Source: Gammaproteobacteria bacterium (GTDB taxonomy: Bacteria; Pseudomonadota; Gammaproteobacteria; Burkholderiales; Nitrosomonadaceae). Taken from it: a stretch of DNA of 64,000 nucleotides. This document shows, in pieces, positions 27,757 through 35,352 of this stretch (position 1 is the first letter of the stretch; each line of letters opens with the position of its first letter). The position numbers were made by a program, and so were the translations under genes. The notes below the pieces were generated by a model that saw nothing but the letters and a program-made list of their open reading frames with translations, did not search any database and was not told the origin of the DNA. Location: assembly GCA_015709615.1 (NCBI GenBank), contig CP054179.1, positions 2,356,001 to 2,420,000 on the forward strand, read 5' to 3'.

Positions 27757-28146
27757 ATGAAAAAAATCATCGGCGCATTGCTTTTGTGCCTGCATGCCGG
27801 ACTGGGTCAGGCTGCCGGTACTTACGACGGTATCTGGACGATAGACGATTTGCCGGAAGCGGGATATTTAATGATCTCGGAGAATAACGGCCGGGTGATT
27901 TTTGCCGGTCTCAATCCGCCCGATTTCGACGGCAATCGGCGCTGGGGCGCATCGTGGGGTGACATCAAGGACGGCAGGGTACGGCTGACGCGTTTGATCA
28001 ACGACAATATCGATGCCGTCACCGATGTCGTCTTTACTTCAGCGACGACATTAACATTGACCCAGAAATCATGCCGCCCGATCAATCCCAATTATGTCTG
28101 CTCACTGCCAAACGGCGTGGCTTTTGCGGCCACCAAGATTTGGTAA
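27757..28146 (+). CDS. Small secreted protein of unknown function
   Basis: This 129-aa protein has a clear signal peptide (MKKIIGALLLCLHAGLGQAAG, cleavage near residue 20). The mature part is about 109 residues, probably all-beta, with two cysteines late in the sequence that could pair (SCRPINPNYVCSLPNG). A GAGGAG ribosome site precedes the ATG. I do not recognise the family. The MITE lies upstream and a small lipoprotein gene starts 21 bp downstream in the same direction; the two may be co-transcribed. Confidence 0.7.
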   Translation: MKKIIGALLLCLHAGLGQAAGTYDGIWTIDDLPEAGYLMISENNGRVIFAGLNPPDFDGNRRWGASWGDIKDGRVRLTRLINDNIDAVTDVVFTSATTLTLTQKSCRPINPNYVCSLPNGVAFAATKIW

Positions 28147-28167
28147 AAAACGGATCACCACATTCTT

Positions 28168-28518
28168 ATGCACACCATCATGAAATCACTACTCATCGTA
28201 CCCATCCTGCTGTTGGCCAGTTGCGCTTCATATTCGATCCACGGCGGCGACCCTGCGCAGCGGCAACTGCGCAACCAATGGTCAGCCAATTACGAACTAT
28301 GCGAGCGGCTAACCGTCGCGACGCTGGCACCCGAGAAAATCCGCGAAGAATGGACCAATGAAATTACCAGTAGAAGCGTGGATTGCAACCTGTATGCGGC
28401 AACCACGCATACCGCGGTGAACCGGGATATGCCGGTTCTGCGCTGGAGCACGCAATGGACCGCGCCGAAAATGACTTCAACGATACCCGCACCGAGTCAA
28501 TTGATTCATGCGCGGTGA
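28168..28518 (+). CDS. Small putative lipoprotein of unknown function
   Basis: This 116-aa protein has a lipoprotein signal (KSLLIVPILLLASCASYS) with Cys19 as the expected lipidation site. The mature domain of about 98 residues has two further cysteines (YELCERL and SVDCNLY) and no recognised family. An in-frame ATG four codons downstream (28180) is an equally good start. It follows the secreted-protein gene by 21 bp. The lipobox is clear, but the role is unknown. Confidence 0.65.
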   Translation: MHTIMKSLLIVPILLLASCASYSIHGGDPAQRQLRNQWSANYELCERLTVATLAPEKIREEWTNEITSRSVDCNLYAATTHTAVNRDMPVLRWSTQWTAPKMTSTIPAPSQLIHAR

Positions 28519-28696
28519 GTTTTGGGGGCGGTGGGGTCATCGATGATGAATTTCGGTGAATGATTGATTTGAATCTTCAACTTCTTCTCTTAAATTATTT
28601 TGTTTCCGGAAAATCCGGGGTATTCAATTCAAAGGCAGGATTAGCTTTGGTTTCAATACCTAGCATTTGAACTTAGCGGAGAAGTGTTATATACCG

Positions 28697-29443
28697 TTAC
28701 GGGCCAAACTCTTGATTCTCTATAAATCCGTTCCACTCAAAAGGAATTTGAATACGATCTGGATTTTTCAATACAATCATGCCCTCCAGATAAGGTTGCA
28801 GAGACGCATCAAACAGAAGTCGAATCTCATCTTCGCTTGAGTAAGAAGTGCGAACAATTGCGGCGGCAAGAGCTAACAATGCTCCACTAGATTCTGTGCG
28901 TCGATAGACTTCTGGAGGGTTCTGCATTATTGCAATAGCAGCTGGATCTTTATACTCAACTTCAATAAGCCACGCTCGATGCATGTAGTAGGAATCTTGG
29001 ATGCTCATGATGCGATCCATGAGTTTTCCTACGGACGTCGTAATCCGAATAGCTTTCTTTCCGTGGGAGAAATTTTTCCAATCAGATGCCTCTGGTTTGT
29101 CTCGATGTGTCCAACAAATCGCGTGGAAAGAATTTACCAGATCGCCCAGCGTAATGACTCCCCCTGTAACAGAATCTATATCTTTTACATCTGAGAGCGG
29201 ATTTTCTAAAGGATCTTTCCAAATTGACGCGCTAGCTCTTGGAAGTGTTAGATATCCATTCAAGATATCGTTATTTAGATATTCCGTTTGGAATATCCTG
29301 TGAATCTTCTTGTTTGGATCTAAGCCAAATGAGTTGCGGTGCTGATACTGGCGAAACACTGGCACTGAAGTAAGTCCGTACCCCTGAAAGTCGAGCGACT
29401 TAATGCTACTCTCCTCGCGCTCAAATATGTCAATTTTGCTCAT
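28697..29443 (-). CDS. Uncharacterised protein, possibly DUF2971-like
   Basis: This 248-aa soluble protein is of uncertain family. The segment FHAICWTHRDKPEASDWKNF followed by GKKAIRITTSVGKLMDRI resembles the central pattern of DUF2971-type proteins (a CWT/CWH motif, then Trp-x-x-Tyr/Phe, then AI-x-T-x-x-x-L). These occur in accessory and phage-defence contexts. The upstream flank and intergenic sequence (29444-29635) are more AT-rich than the neighbouring genes, which suggests recent acquisition. No partner gene is visible. Confidence 0.55.
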   Translation of the reverse strand: MSKIDIFEREESSIKSLDFQGYGLTSVPVFRQYQHRNSFGLDPNKKIHRIFQTEYLNNDILNGYLTLPRASASIWKDPLENPLSDVKDIDSVTGGVITLGDLVNSFHAICWTHRDKPEASDWKNFSHGKKAIRITTSVGKLMDRIMSIQDSYYMHRAWLIEVEYKDPAAIAIMQNPPEVYRRTESSGALLALAAAIVRTSYSSEDEIRLLFDASLQPYLEGMIVLKNPDRIQIPFEWNGFIENQEFGP

Positions 29444-29635
29444 AAATTCAAATGAAAATCAGTTTAGATACATAACGTAACATATAAGACATTCTGCCCA
29501 ATAATCCTATATGTAATGTCGTATATCTTTGGTAAGAATTAATTCTCATCATGTTATTTCCAGATAAAGATAAAAATGAATTCGGTAAACAATGCAAGTA
29601 AATATACCTGCCAGGTTAAGTATTAAACACGATGT

Positions 29636-30550
29636 TCATTTTACTAAAGACCGGTCCCAATAAGGCATGTCGCCAACGTGTTCCGCTAGGAAATTAATAA
29701 AAGCGCGTATTTTTATGGGTAGATGTCGGCTGGGGAGATAGCAGGCGTAAATATGACGCTCCACGGATAAGTAGTCCGGCAGCGCCGTTTGCAGCCGTCC
29801 TTTTTGCAATTCCATGCCTATCGTATAAGTAGGCAGCAGGGCGATGCCCAATCCATACAGCACTGCTTGCGCGAGCGCATCGTTATCGTTGATCCGCAGG
29901 GTTCCGGATATCGGGACCTTGATCTTGCCTTCCGGTCCGTCGAAGCGCCAATAGCCTTGTTCGGGCGAAAGCGCGCAATCGAGACAGTTATGCTTTACAA
30001 GTTCCGCCGGAGTTTGGGGTGTGCCCCATTGTTGAAAATACTGTGGGGTTGCGCACAATATGCGGCGGACAGGCGCAATCTTGCGCGCTACCAGATTAGG
30101 ATCGGGCTCATTGGTCACGCGGATTTGCACGTCGTACCCTTCTTCAATCAAATCGCCTGGATGATCGGTAATCGTTAAGTCAACTTTGATCTCGGGGTAG
30201 CGTGCGAGAAAACAAGGGAGCGCCGGAGCGATATGGCGCGTTCCGAATGAGCTTGGCGTGCTTACTTTCAGGGTTCCGCGCGGCTCGTCATGAAGGCTAT
30301 TGATGGCCCGCTCGGCGTGTTCGGCTTCTTCCAGAATGCGTTTCACATGTTCCGACAGCGCAATGCCTGCTTCGGTCAGACTAAGGTGTCGCGTGCTACG
30401 GAGCAGTAAGCGGGTGCTGAGGTCTTTCTCAAGCTTCGCAACGGCTTTGCTCACCGCTGAACGCGAGATGTCCATGCGCCGAGCCGCCTCGGCAAAACTG
30501 CCTGTTTCTACCACCCGCGCGAAAATGACGAAAAGATTTAGATCTTGCAT
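29636..30550 (-). CDS. LysR-family transcriptional regulator
   Basis: This 304-aa protein has an N-terminal winged helix-turn-helix (residues 1-60; FAEAARRMDISRSAVSKAVAKLE) and a periplasmic-binding-like effector domain (about 90-295). The closing region and the length match the common LysR subgroup often annotated near oxidoreductases. The divergent gene is a tiny membrane protein 337 bp away, so the usual divergent-target rule is uncertain here. The effector is unknown. Confidence 0.9.
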   Translation of the reverse strand: MQDLNLFVIFARVVETGSFAEAARRMDISRSAVSKAVAKLEKDLSTRLLLRSTRHLSLTEAGIALSEHVKRILEEAEHAERAINSLHDEPRGTLKVSTPSSFGTRHIAPALPCFLARYPEIKVDLTITDHPGDLIEEGYDVQIRVTNEPDPNLVARKIAPVRRILCATPQYFQQWGTPQTPAELVKHNCLDCALSPEQGYWRFDGPEGKIKVPISGTLRINDNDALAQAVLYGLGIALLPTYTIGMELQKGRLQTALPDYLSVERHIYACYLPSRHLPIKIRAFINFLAEHVGDMPYWDRSLVK

Positions 30551-30886
30551 CGTGTCATTGTATCTAATTCGGAAACAAAATGTTTCGCTTTATTGGACTT
30601 ATCACCAAGACATTCAATCTATATGATCTATTCCAAGGTGAGATATTTAATTTGTATCTTTATTAAGTGGGGTTTTTGTCATTGCATTTAAATGACTATT
30701 ATATATCGATCCTTATTTTGTTTGTTCTTTGGTCACTGCAATTGAGGGTGATTGGTTGATAGGCCAGTAGTTTTATTGTCAACCTGAAAGAACGTATTAT
30801 TAACCTGGATATTTATTCGAACCGGCGATGCGCTTTTTGCCGGTTGGTATGAATAACCGGTAAACATCCTAAAAGAGGAGTAATAA
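30551..30886. other. AT-rich intergenic region with a palindrome
   Basis: This 336-bp non-coding stretch lies between the divergent LysR gene and the small membrane protein gene. It is markedly AT-rich. It contains GTCATT-7-AATGAC at 30678-30696, a candidate operator, and T-rich runs. No reading frame of note was seen. An AAGAGGAG ribosome site closes the region before 30887. Confidence 0.5.
30678..30696. promoter_or_regulatory. Inverted repeat, candidate operator
   Basis: GTCATT and AATGAC are separated by 7 nt. The site lies in the divergent region between a LysR regulator and a small membrane protein gene and is followed by TATTATATAT. LysR sites are typically interrupted dyads, but this one is short and could be chance in AT-rich DNA. 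Confidence 0.3.
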
Positions 30887-31087
30887 ATGGAAACTAAAGA
30901 GTTATTAAAAGCACCGCAGCTGGTTGTAGTTTATGCAATCACGATTCTTTACACGATTACGTTTTACTTGGCCGCTTTTACAGAGCCGTCTGCGACGAAG
31001 AAACACTACAGGGTTTATCAGGTTGCCCAGGTGGAAACAGGTCATCCTGTTTATCTTGAAGCTATAAGAGATAACAGTTCGGGCTAA
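30887..31087 (+). CDS. Small single-span membrane protein
   Basis: This 66-aa protein has one predicted transmembrane helix (about residues 11-31, LVVVYAITILYTITFYLAAF) and a short polar C-terminal tail (HYRVYQVAQVETGHPVYLEAI). An AGAGGAG site 7-8 nt upstream supports the start. The next gene, a PII-like protein, lies 117 bp downstream in the same direction with a strong hairpin between them. PII-like proteins often regulate membrane transporters, so a functional link is possible but unproven. No family recognised. Confidence 0.6.
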   Translation: METKELLKAPQLVVVYAITILYTITFYLAAFTEPSATKKHYRVYQVAQVETGHPVYLEAIRDNSSG

Positions 31088-31102
31088 ACGAAGTGTGGAT
31101 TG

Positions 31103-31151
31103 CGCCCCCGTGATTGCGATCGGAAATCATTGAAATATGCCCACGGGGGCG
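31103..31151. terminator. 10-bp stem hairpin between the small membrane protein and PII-like genes
   Basis: CGCCCCCGTG (31103-31112) pairs perfectly with CACGGGGGCG (31142-31151) around a 29-nt loop, followed by TTCGATTTT. It may be a terminator or attenuator, or an RNA-stabilising structure between two co-directional genes. The long loop and poor T-run make a simple intrinsic terminator doubtful. Confidence 0.5.
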
Positions 31152-31204
31152 TTCGATTTTCAAGTGATTGGTTAATAATTATCTGATATTGAGGAGAGGA
31201 ATCG

Positions 31205-31510
31205 ATGAATGAATCGATAATAATGAAAAGATTCGAAATCGTTATTGGATCGGAATATCTCGATCAGTTGACGGGATTGCTGGAAAGATCCGAAGTACGC
31301 GGATATACCCTTTTCAAGAATGTGGGCGGTTTCGGATCGCGCGGTATGCGTAATCCCGATGACGTTCTGATAACCGATGAAAACATTGTGATCATTCTCG
31401 CTTGCAAAGAAGACAGGGCGCAAAAAGTGCTGGATGAGCTCCGTATGGCAATGAAAGGCTTCGGCGGTATGTGCTTGGTTTCCAATTGTCATGTGCAGGC
31501 ACCCGGATGA
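31205..31510 (+). CDS. PII-like signalling protein
   Basis: This 101-aa protein has a ferredoxin-like alpha/beta pattern in the style of PII-like proteins (FEIVIGSEYLDQLTGLLERSEVRGYTLFKNVGGFGSRG, then DENIVIILACKEDRAQKVLDELR). The region after GYTLFKN is the short T-loop position; the uridylylated Tyr and the nucleotide motifs of GlnB/GlnK are not present. Members of this group bind nucleotides and control bicarbonate or other transporters, often encoded next door. Here the neighbour is a 66-aa single-span membrane protein. A second in-frame ATG at residue 7 (31223) is an alternative start. Confidence 0.72.
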   Translation: MNESIIMKRFEIVIGSEYLDQLTGLLERSEVRGYTLFKNVGGFGSRGMRNPDDVLITDENIVIILACKEDRAQKVLDELRMAMKGFGGMCLVSNCHVQAPG

Positions 31511-31929
31511 GGTGGATTGATTACGCCCTGTTTTCAATGCCAGACGAGTAGCCGGCATTAACTGCCATTCCGGATGGCGCCGGGGCGATAGTGCAGTTGT
31601 AATGGAAATTCGTTATGGGATTAACGAAATACTTTAAGAAGACATCCATAAGCGCTTATAAAGTAGCCGCTGCTGTATTCACCGGTTGAATTCACGATAC
31701 CTTCCGTGATATTTCGTTAGTCCGCTTAAATTCCCGGTTCTCACGCGCCAGCTCATTGCCGGGTGCTGTGGCGGATCGCATCAAAATGTCTTGTTTTCCT
31801 GTGCCGATTGGATCACACTGAAAAAGAGTTTTGATTTATCAATCCTGCCGTTGGCGGATAATCAAACTCTGAGTGCATCATTTCTCTTGAAAAAGTAGTT
31901 CTATTTTTTCTATCTATGGGAGGCACATC
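31511..31929. other. 419-bp intergenic region upstream of the protease gene
   Basis: No convincing reading frame was found in this stretch. It ends with a strong ribosome site (GGGAGG) before 31930. A TTGAAA at 31887 with TATCTA at 31911 resembles a promoter, but it would remove the ribosome site from the transcript. The true promoter is therefore probably further left. Confidence 0.45.
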
Positions 31930-33303
31930 ATGGCAAAAGATTCTGCATTAATCAGCAAAATTAAATCCGGCATCGTCAGTAATCTTTCCTGGAGAGCTGC
32001 GCGTAACACCAATCTCCATATCGAAAACCAAGTACTCAAAAAAGGCGAAGTTGTGCTGGCGTATAAGCAGCGCATCGTCATGGAACGCAACTCCATCATG
32101 GTGTTCGCCGACGACGCGCCGCAGTTCAACTGGTCGCATCCTTGCCGCTTCTTGCTGCACGATGCGGAAACTGGGGATTTGTACAGCGAAGTGAATGCCC
32201 AGTTTCCGCCTTACATGACGGCTGAAGTTCCCAAGACTTTTCAGGCGTTTCATACCCCGATCAAGATCGCGGAACCTGAAATCTATTACCCCATTCTGCC
32301 GTGGCTGCGTTGTCCGATCCGCTGGAGGAAGGGGCAGCGCTACGCAGTCTTATTCTCCGGTGCTTCGAACAACCGGCATACCAACGATCTGGAGTTTCTT
32401 TACCGTACGCTGCGCGATATTTACGGCTTTCCCGCCGCGAATATCTTCGTGCTGAACTACGACGGCACGATCAACTATAACGGTAATCCGCATCCGGTGG
32501 TGAGCTGGCCGGGAGACAGCAGCGCTTACCGCATGCCGGTCAACGGAAAAGGCACGAAGGCCGATCTGGATGCGGTTTTTACTACGCTTAAGGCCAAACT
32601 AAAACCGGACGATCTGCTGTTGATTCATACCAACAATCATGGTGGGCATGATGGCACACAATCGTACCTCTGTACCTATAGCGGCGCGGACTACCTGGCG
32701 TACGATTTTGCCAATACGCTGGCGACGCTGCCCAAACACTATTGCATGATGGTGATGATGGAACAGTGCCACGCCGGGGGGTTTAACGCGCCAATCCTGG
32801 CGAAATCAACCGCCACGCACACCAGTGTTTCGTCCGCTTGCCTGGAATTGAACAACTCGATCGGCGGCGCGCAATTCGACCCGTTCGCGCGCGACTGGAT
32901 TGCCGCAATGGCCGGGCACACGCCCTATGGCGGCGCGCTTGCATCCAACCCGGATACCGACGGATCGGGTAAGGTTTCGGCACGCGAAGCGCATAACTAC
33001 GCCGATTCGGTGCACGATCCGTATGACACGCCGGTCTTCAGTCAATCCTCGGCGGCAGCCGGCAACTGTTTCCTCGGTCAGCGCTATTGGTACATTTGGC
33101 CGATTTATTGCCGCTTGCTGGTGGAAGCTTTGCAGCCTTACTATCTGCGCAAACCGATTCCGGAATTTTATGACGTGGTGCACAGCAAATTGATGCCGCA
33201 GTTGCAGGATATCGAGAGCAAGCTCGAAAGCGCTTCCGCGGCACAAGAGAAGGAATTGCGTGCCGCTGTCGGTGAAGCCGTGAAGAAAGCCTTAGGTAGA
33301 TGA
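31930..33303 (+). CDS. Caspase/legumain-like (clan CD) cysteine protease
   Basis: This 457-aa protein has a clan CD peptidase core (about 130-350). The catalytic dyad is visible as His237 in HTNNHGGHDG and Cys280 in MMEQCHAGGF, the usual HG and xxCHxGG motifs of C13/C14-type enzymes. Strands before each motif are hydrophobic (DDLLLIH, YCMMVMM). Residues about 20-110 form a separate N-terminal domain with FADDAPQFNWSHPC and NAQFPPYM, and the last 40 residues are a Glu/Ala-rich helix. There is no signal peptide. It overlaps the next gene by 4 nt (ATGA); that gene is a stand-alone copy of the N-terminal domain. The eCIS cap gene follows. A role in processing, in eCIS release by cell death, or as cargo are all open. 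Confidence 0.75.
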   Translation: MAKDSALISKIKSGIVSNLSWRAARNTNLHIENQVLKKGEVVLAYKQRIVMERNSIMVFADDAPQFNWSHPCRFLLHDAETGDLYSEVNAQFPPYMTAEVPKTFQAFHTPIKIAEPEIYYPILPWLRCPIRWRKGQRYAVLFSGASNNRHTNDLEFLYRTLRDIYGFPAANIFVLNYDGTINYNGNPHPVVSWPGDSSAYRMPVNGKGTKADLDAVFTTLKAKLKPDDLLLIHTNNHGGHDGTQSYLCTYSGADYLAYDFANTLATLPKHYCMMVMMEQCHAGGFNAPILAKSTATHTSVSSACLELNNSIGGAQFDPFARDWIAAMAGHTPYGGALASNPDTDGSGKVSAREAHNYADSVHDPYDTPVFSQSSAAAGNCFLGQRYWYIWPIYCRLLVEALQPYYLRKPIPEFYDVVHSKLMPQLQDIESKLESASAAQEKELRAAVGEAVKKALGR

Positions 33304-33650
33304 TGGAATCCGATCCGAGCATCTTCGAGCGTGTGCGTGCTGTTTTTGGCGATGCAATACTGCTGAATGCGATTGTCTATGTCAGCCGTGAAACAGTCAG
33401 CGCCGGAACGCGTATTCACCTCGGCGATGCTCTGATCGACGTTCCCTGGGAGGCGCAGGTAACGTTTGTCGACCTTGAACCAAGAGCCAATTGGGGGCAT
33501 CGTTGTGCTTACGTGGTATTTCAACTCGAGGGCGGCGAGGTTATCCGGAAAGACGCGCAAATGCCCCCTTTTCTCAAGCCCGGAGGAATGCCGTTCCGCT
33601 TGCTGTGGAAGGGAGGCGAAGCGCCCGAATGGGCGGTTGCTTCGCCGTGA
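33300..33650 (+). CDS. Stand-alone homologue of the protease N-terminal domain
   Basis: This 116-aa protein aligns with residues about 10-115 of the preceding protease. Shared positions include F-x-D-x-x-P-x-x-NW-x-H-x-C (here FVDLEPRANWGHRC) and AQ-x-PP (here DAQMPPF). It lacks any catalytic domain. The start overlaps the protease stop as ATGA, so translation is coupled; ATG 33303 is an alternative. By analogy with propeptides that act as inhibitors in trans, it could inhibit or target the protease. This is inference from duplication and position. No family name recognised. Confidence 0.6.
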   Translation: MMESDPSIFERVRAVFGDAILLNAIVYVSRETVSAGTRIHLGDALIDVPWEAQVTFVDLEPRANWGHRCAYVVFQLEGGEVIRKDAQMPPFLKPGGMPFRLLWKGGEAPEWAVASP

Positions 33651-33842
33651 CATCGCAGAATGCCTGACTGGTGTGTGTTTGACAGCCAATCGGGCTTCCA
33701 GTACATTCGCCCGGAAGGAAATCATTTACTTGCCGCGTAATCGGTTGATGGCGGGTGACATGACTTCCAGTTTGCGCAGTTTTGTTATTGGGTCGAAGAC
33801 AATGTTAATTTTTCCGCCGGAAACAGGGATTCTTGACTGCTT

Positions 33843-34415
33843 ATGATGATTAACCTGGCTGTACAACTTTTGGCGACGCAGTTGAATCAGTATTTGCGGC
33901 GTACCTACAATCTGAATGAAGATGTTGTGGTGGTTTCCAATTTGCTGGAAATGGACGGCAGCATGGCGGCCAATATCAATAATAAATTGGTTGTTTCCCT
34001 GGTCAATATCGAGAAAGACAGCGTTCCGTTCCGGCAGGTAAGTCTGCACGAAGTCGGCGAGCGGGAAGTGCAAAGCAGCGTGCCGCTCTATTTCAATCTA
34101 TACCTGATGATGACGGCCAATTTTACCGGCAACAATTATCCGGAAGCGCTGAAATTTTTATCCAGCACGATCCATTTCTTCCAGAAAAATCATGTCGTCA
34201 CGCATCAAACAGCGCCCGAAATGGACGAGCGCATCGAAAAGCTGATTCTGGACATCGAGAACCTATCGATCCAGGATCTCAGTAACTTATGGGGTTCCTT
34301 GGGAGGGAAATATCTGCCGTCCATTCTGTATAAGGTACGCATGGTGGCTTTCGATACCGAGGATGTCGCCGGCCGTATCCCGGTTGTGGGCGAACCGCAG
34401 CCGATGGTGAAATAG
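33843..34415 (+). CDS. eCIS tail terminator/cap protein, Afp16/Pvc16-like (DUF4255)
   Basis: This 190-aa protein matches the DUF4255/Pvc16 N-terminal family. It has an opening helix (NLAVQLLATQLNQYLRRTYN), a NINNKLVVSLVNIEKDSVPF strand pair, PLYFNLYLMMTANFTGNNYPEALKFLSSTI, and the SIQDLSNLWGSLGGKYLPSILYKVRMV ending. In Afp and PVC particles this protein caps the distal end of tube and sheath and stops their growth. It is the first recognisable eCIS gene here and lies about 10 kb from the structural operon. There are two adjacent ATGs; the ribosome site is weak. Confidence 0.85.
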   Translation: MMINLAVQLLATQLNQYLRRTYNLNEDVVVVSNLLEMDGSMAANINNKLVVSLVNIEKDSVPFRQVSLHEVGEREVQSSVPLYFNLYLMMTANFTGNNYPEALKFLSSTIHFFQKNHVVTHQTAPEMDERIEKLILDIENLSIQDLSNLWGSLGGKYLPSILYKVRMVAFDTEDVAGRIPVVGEPQPMVK

Positions 34416-34450
34416 TGACGGTCCCGGAAAAATCATAGGTTGACCGGACT

Positions 34451-35311
34451 GTGGGTGCTTATCGTCTTCTCGCGAGTGTGACTGTCGAGCATGCCTATTT
34501 CGCGGGGAAAAACTGCAAAATGCTGGAATTCGTTGCGGCGGAATTTTGCGCTGCCAAACTGAGGAATGCGGGGTTACTGGTCAAATCATCGCAAAGCGGC
34601 GTGGCGGTTTATTTCGATGAAGAGAAAATCGACATCTTGCGGTTGCACGCGGAAGATAACCTGACGCTGGCTTTCAAGGTGTTTTCCAAGGACAGCAATT
34701 TTTTCCGTTATACCTCTCCGGGAGCGCCGCCCGATAATGCGATACTTTTTTTCAGCAATCAGCAGATCACGCGCGCCGCTGCGGGTAAGCAAATGCTGCA
34801 CCCCGATCCGAACGTCACTGCGGCGGCCTGGATGGAGCTGACCGCCGATCCCCTGCCCGAAATGCTGGAGCGCAAGGATTATTTCGTAAAACCGGTCTTT
34901 ATTCTGCAATTGCTCATTACCGCCGGTAAACAAGGGTTGTGCTCGGATAAACTGGATGCCGCAGCGCGCCGGTTTTATATTCGCTTTGCCGCCAATCAGA
35001 CGTTCTGGAAATACTACATTCTGGGTGATTTATCCAAACGCAATGTCTACATAGCGGACTTGGACAACGCTCTTCAATTTGAAAACCTGGGCAACACCCT
35101 GCTGCCCGGAAATCGCGAAGCGGTTCAACTGCAATCGTCAAAGGCGATCCCGCTGCATGAACAACCCGATCAGCGCCTGCAATTGAAGGAATCCACCGGC
35201 ACGGGCGATAGAATACTGATCAAACGTCTGCCGAATGCGCGTGTGGATCAGGTGCACGGAGAAACGACTGGTGGCAACAGAGAGAATATTTCTGAAATTT
35301 ATATCAGTTGA
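34451..35311 (+). CDS. eCIS-associated protein of unknown function
   Basis: This 286-aa soluble protein with a GTG start at 34451 lies 35 bp after the cap gene. The first 215 residues look like a folded alpha/beta domain (ASVTVEHAYFAGKNCKMLEF, ILRLHAEDNLTLAFKVFSKDSNFFRYTSPGAPPDNAILFF, ARRFYIRFAANQTFWKYYIL). The last 70 are more polar and resemble a surface-exposed tail. Position directly after Afp16 suggests a structural or assembly role in the particle. I recognise no named family, so the assignment rests on context only. Confidence 0.6.
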   Translation: MGAYRLLASVTVEHAYFAGKNCKMLEFVAAEFCAAKLRNAGLLVKSSQSGVAVYFDEEKIDILRLHAEDNLTLAFKVFSKDSNFFRYTSPGAPPDNAILFFSNQQITRAAAGKQMLHPDPNVTAAAWMELTADPLPEMLERKDYFVKPVFILQLLITAGKQGLCSDKLDAAARRFYIRFAANQTFWKYYILGDLSKRNVYIADLDNALQFENLGNTLLPGNREAVQLQSSKAIPLHEQPDQRLQLKESTGTGDRILIKRLPNARVDQVHGETTGGNRENISEIYIS

Positions 35312-35352
35312 TACAAATTTCTAATTCTTAATTCCCGTTTATTTTAATTCTG

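Noticed and set aside
31861..31929. TTGAAA-18-TATCTA as promoter of the protease gene
   Set aside because: Its transcript would start within or after the GGGAGG ribosome site, leaving the message without it; probably chance similarity in an AT-rich stretch.
33466..33846. 126-codon plus-strand frame overlapping the small prodomain-like gene
   Set aside because: It runs out of frame through the 116-aa protein, which has homology to the protease domain; the remaining 190 bp shows no domain or ribosome site.
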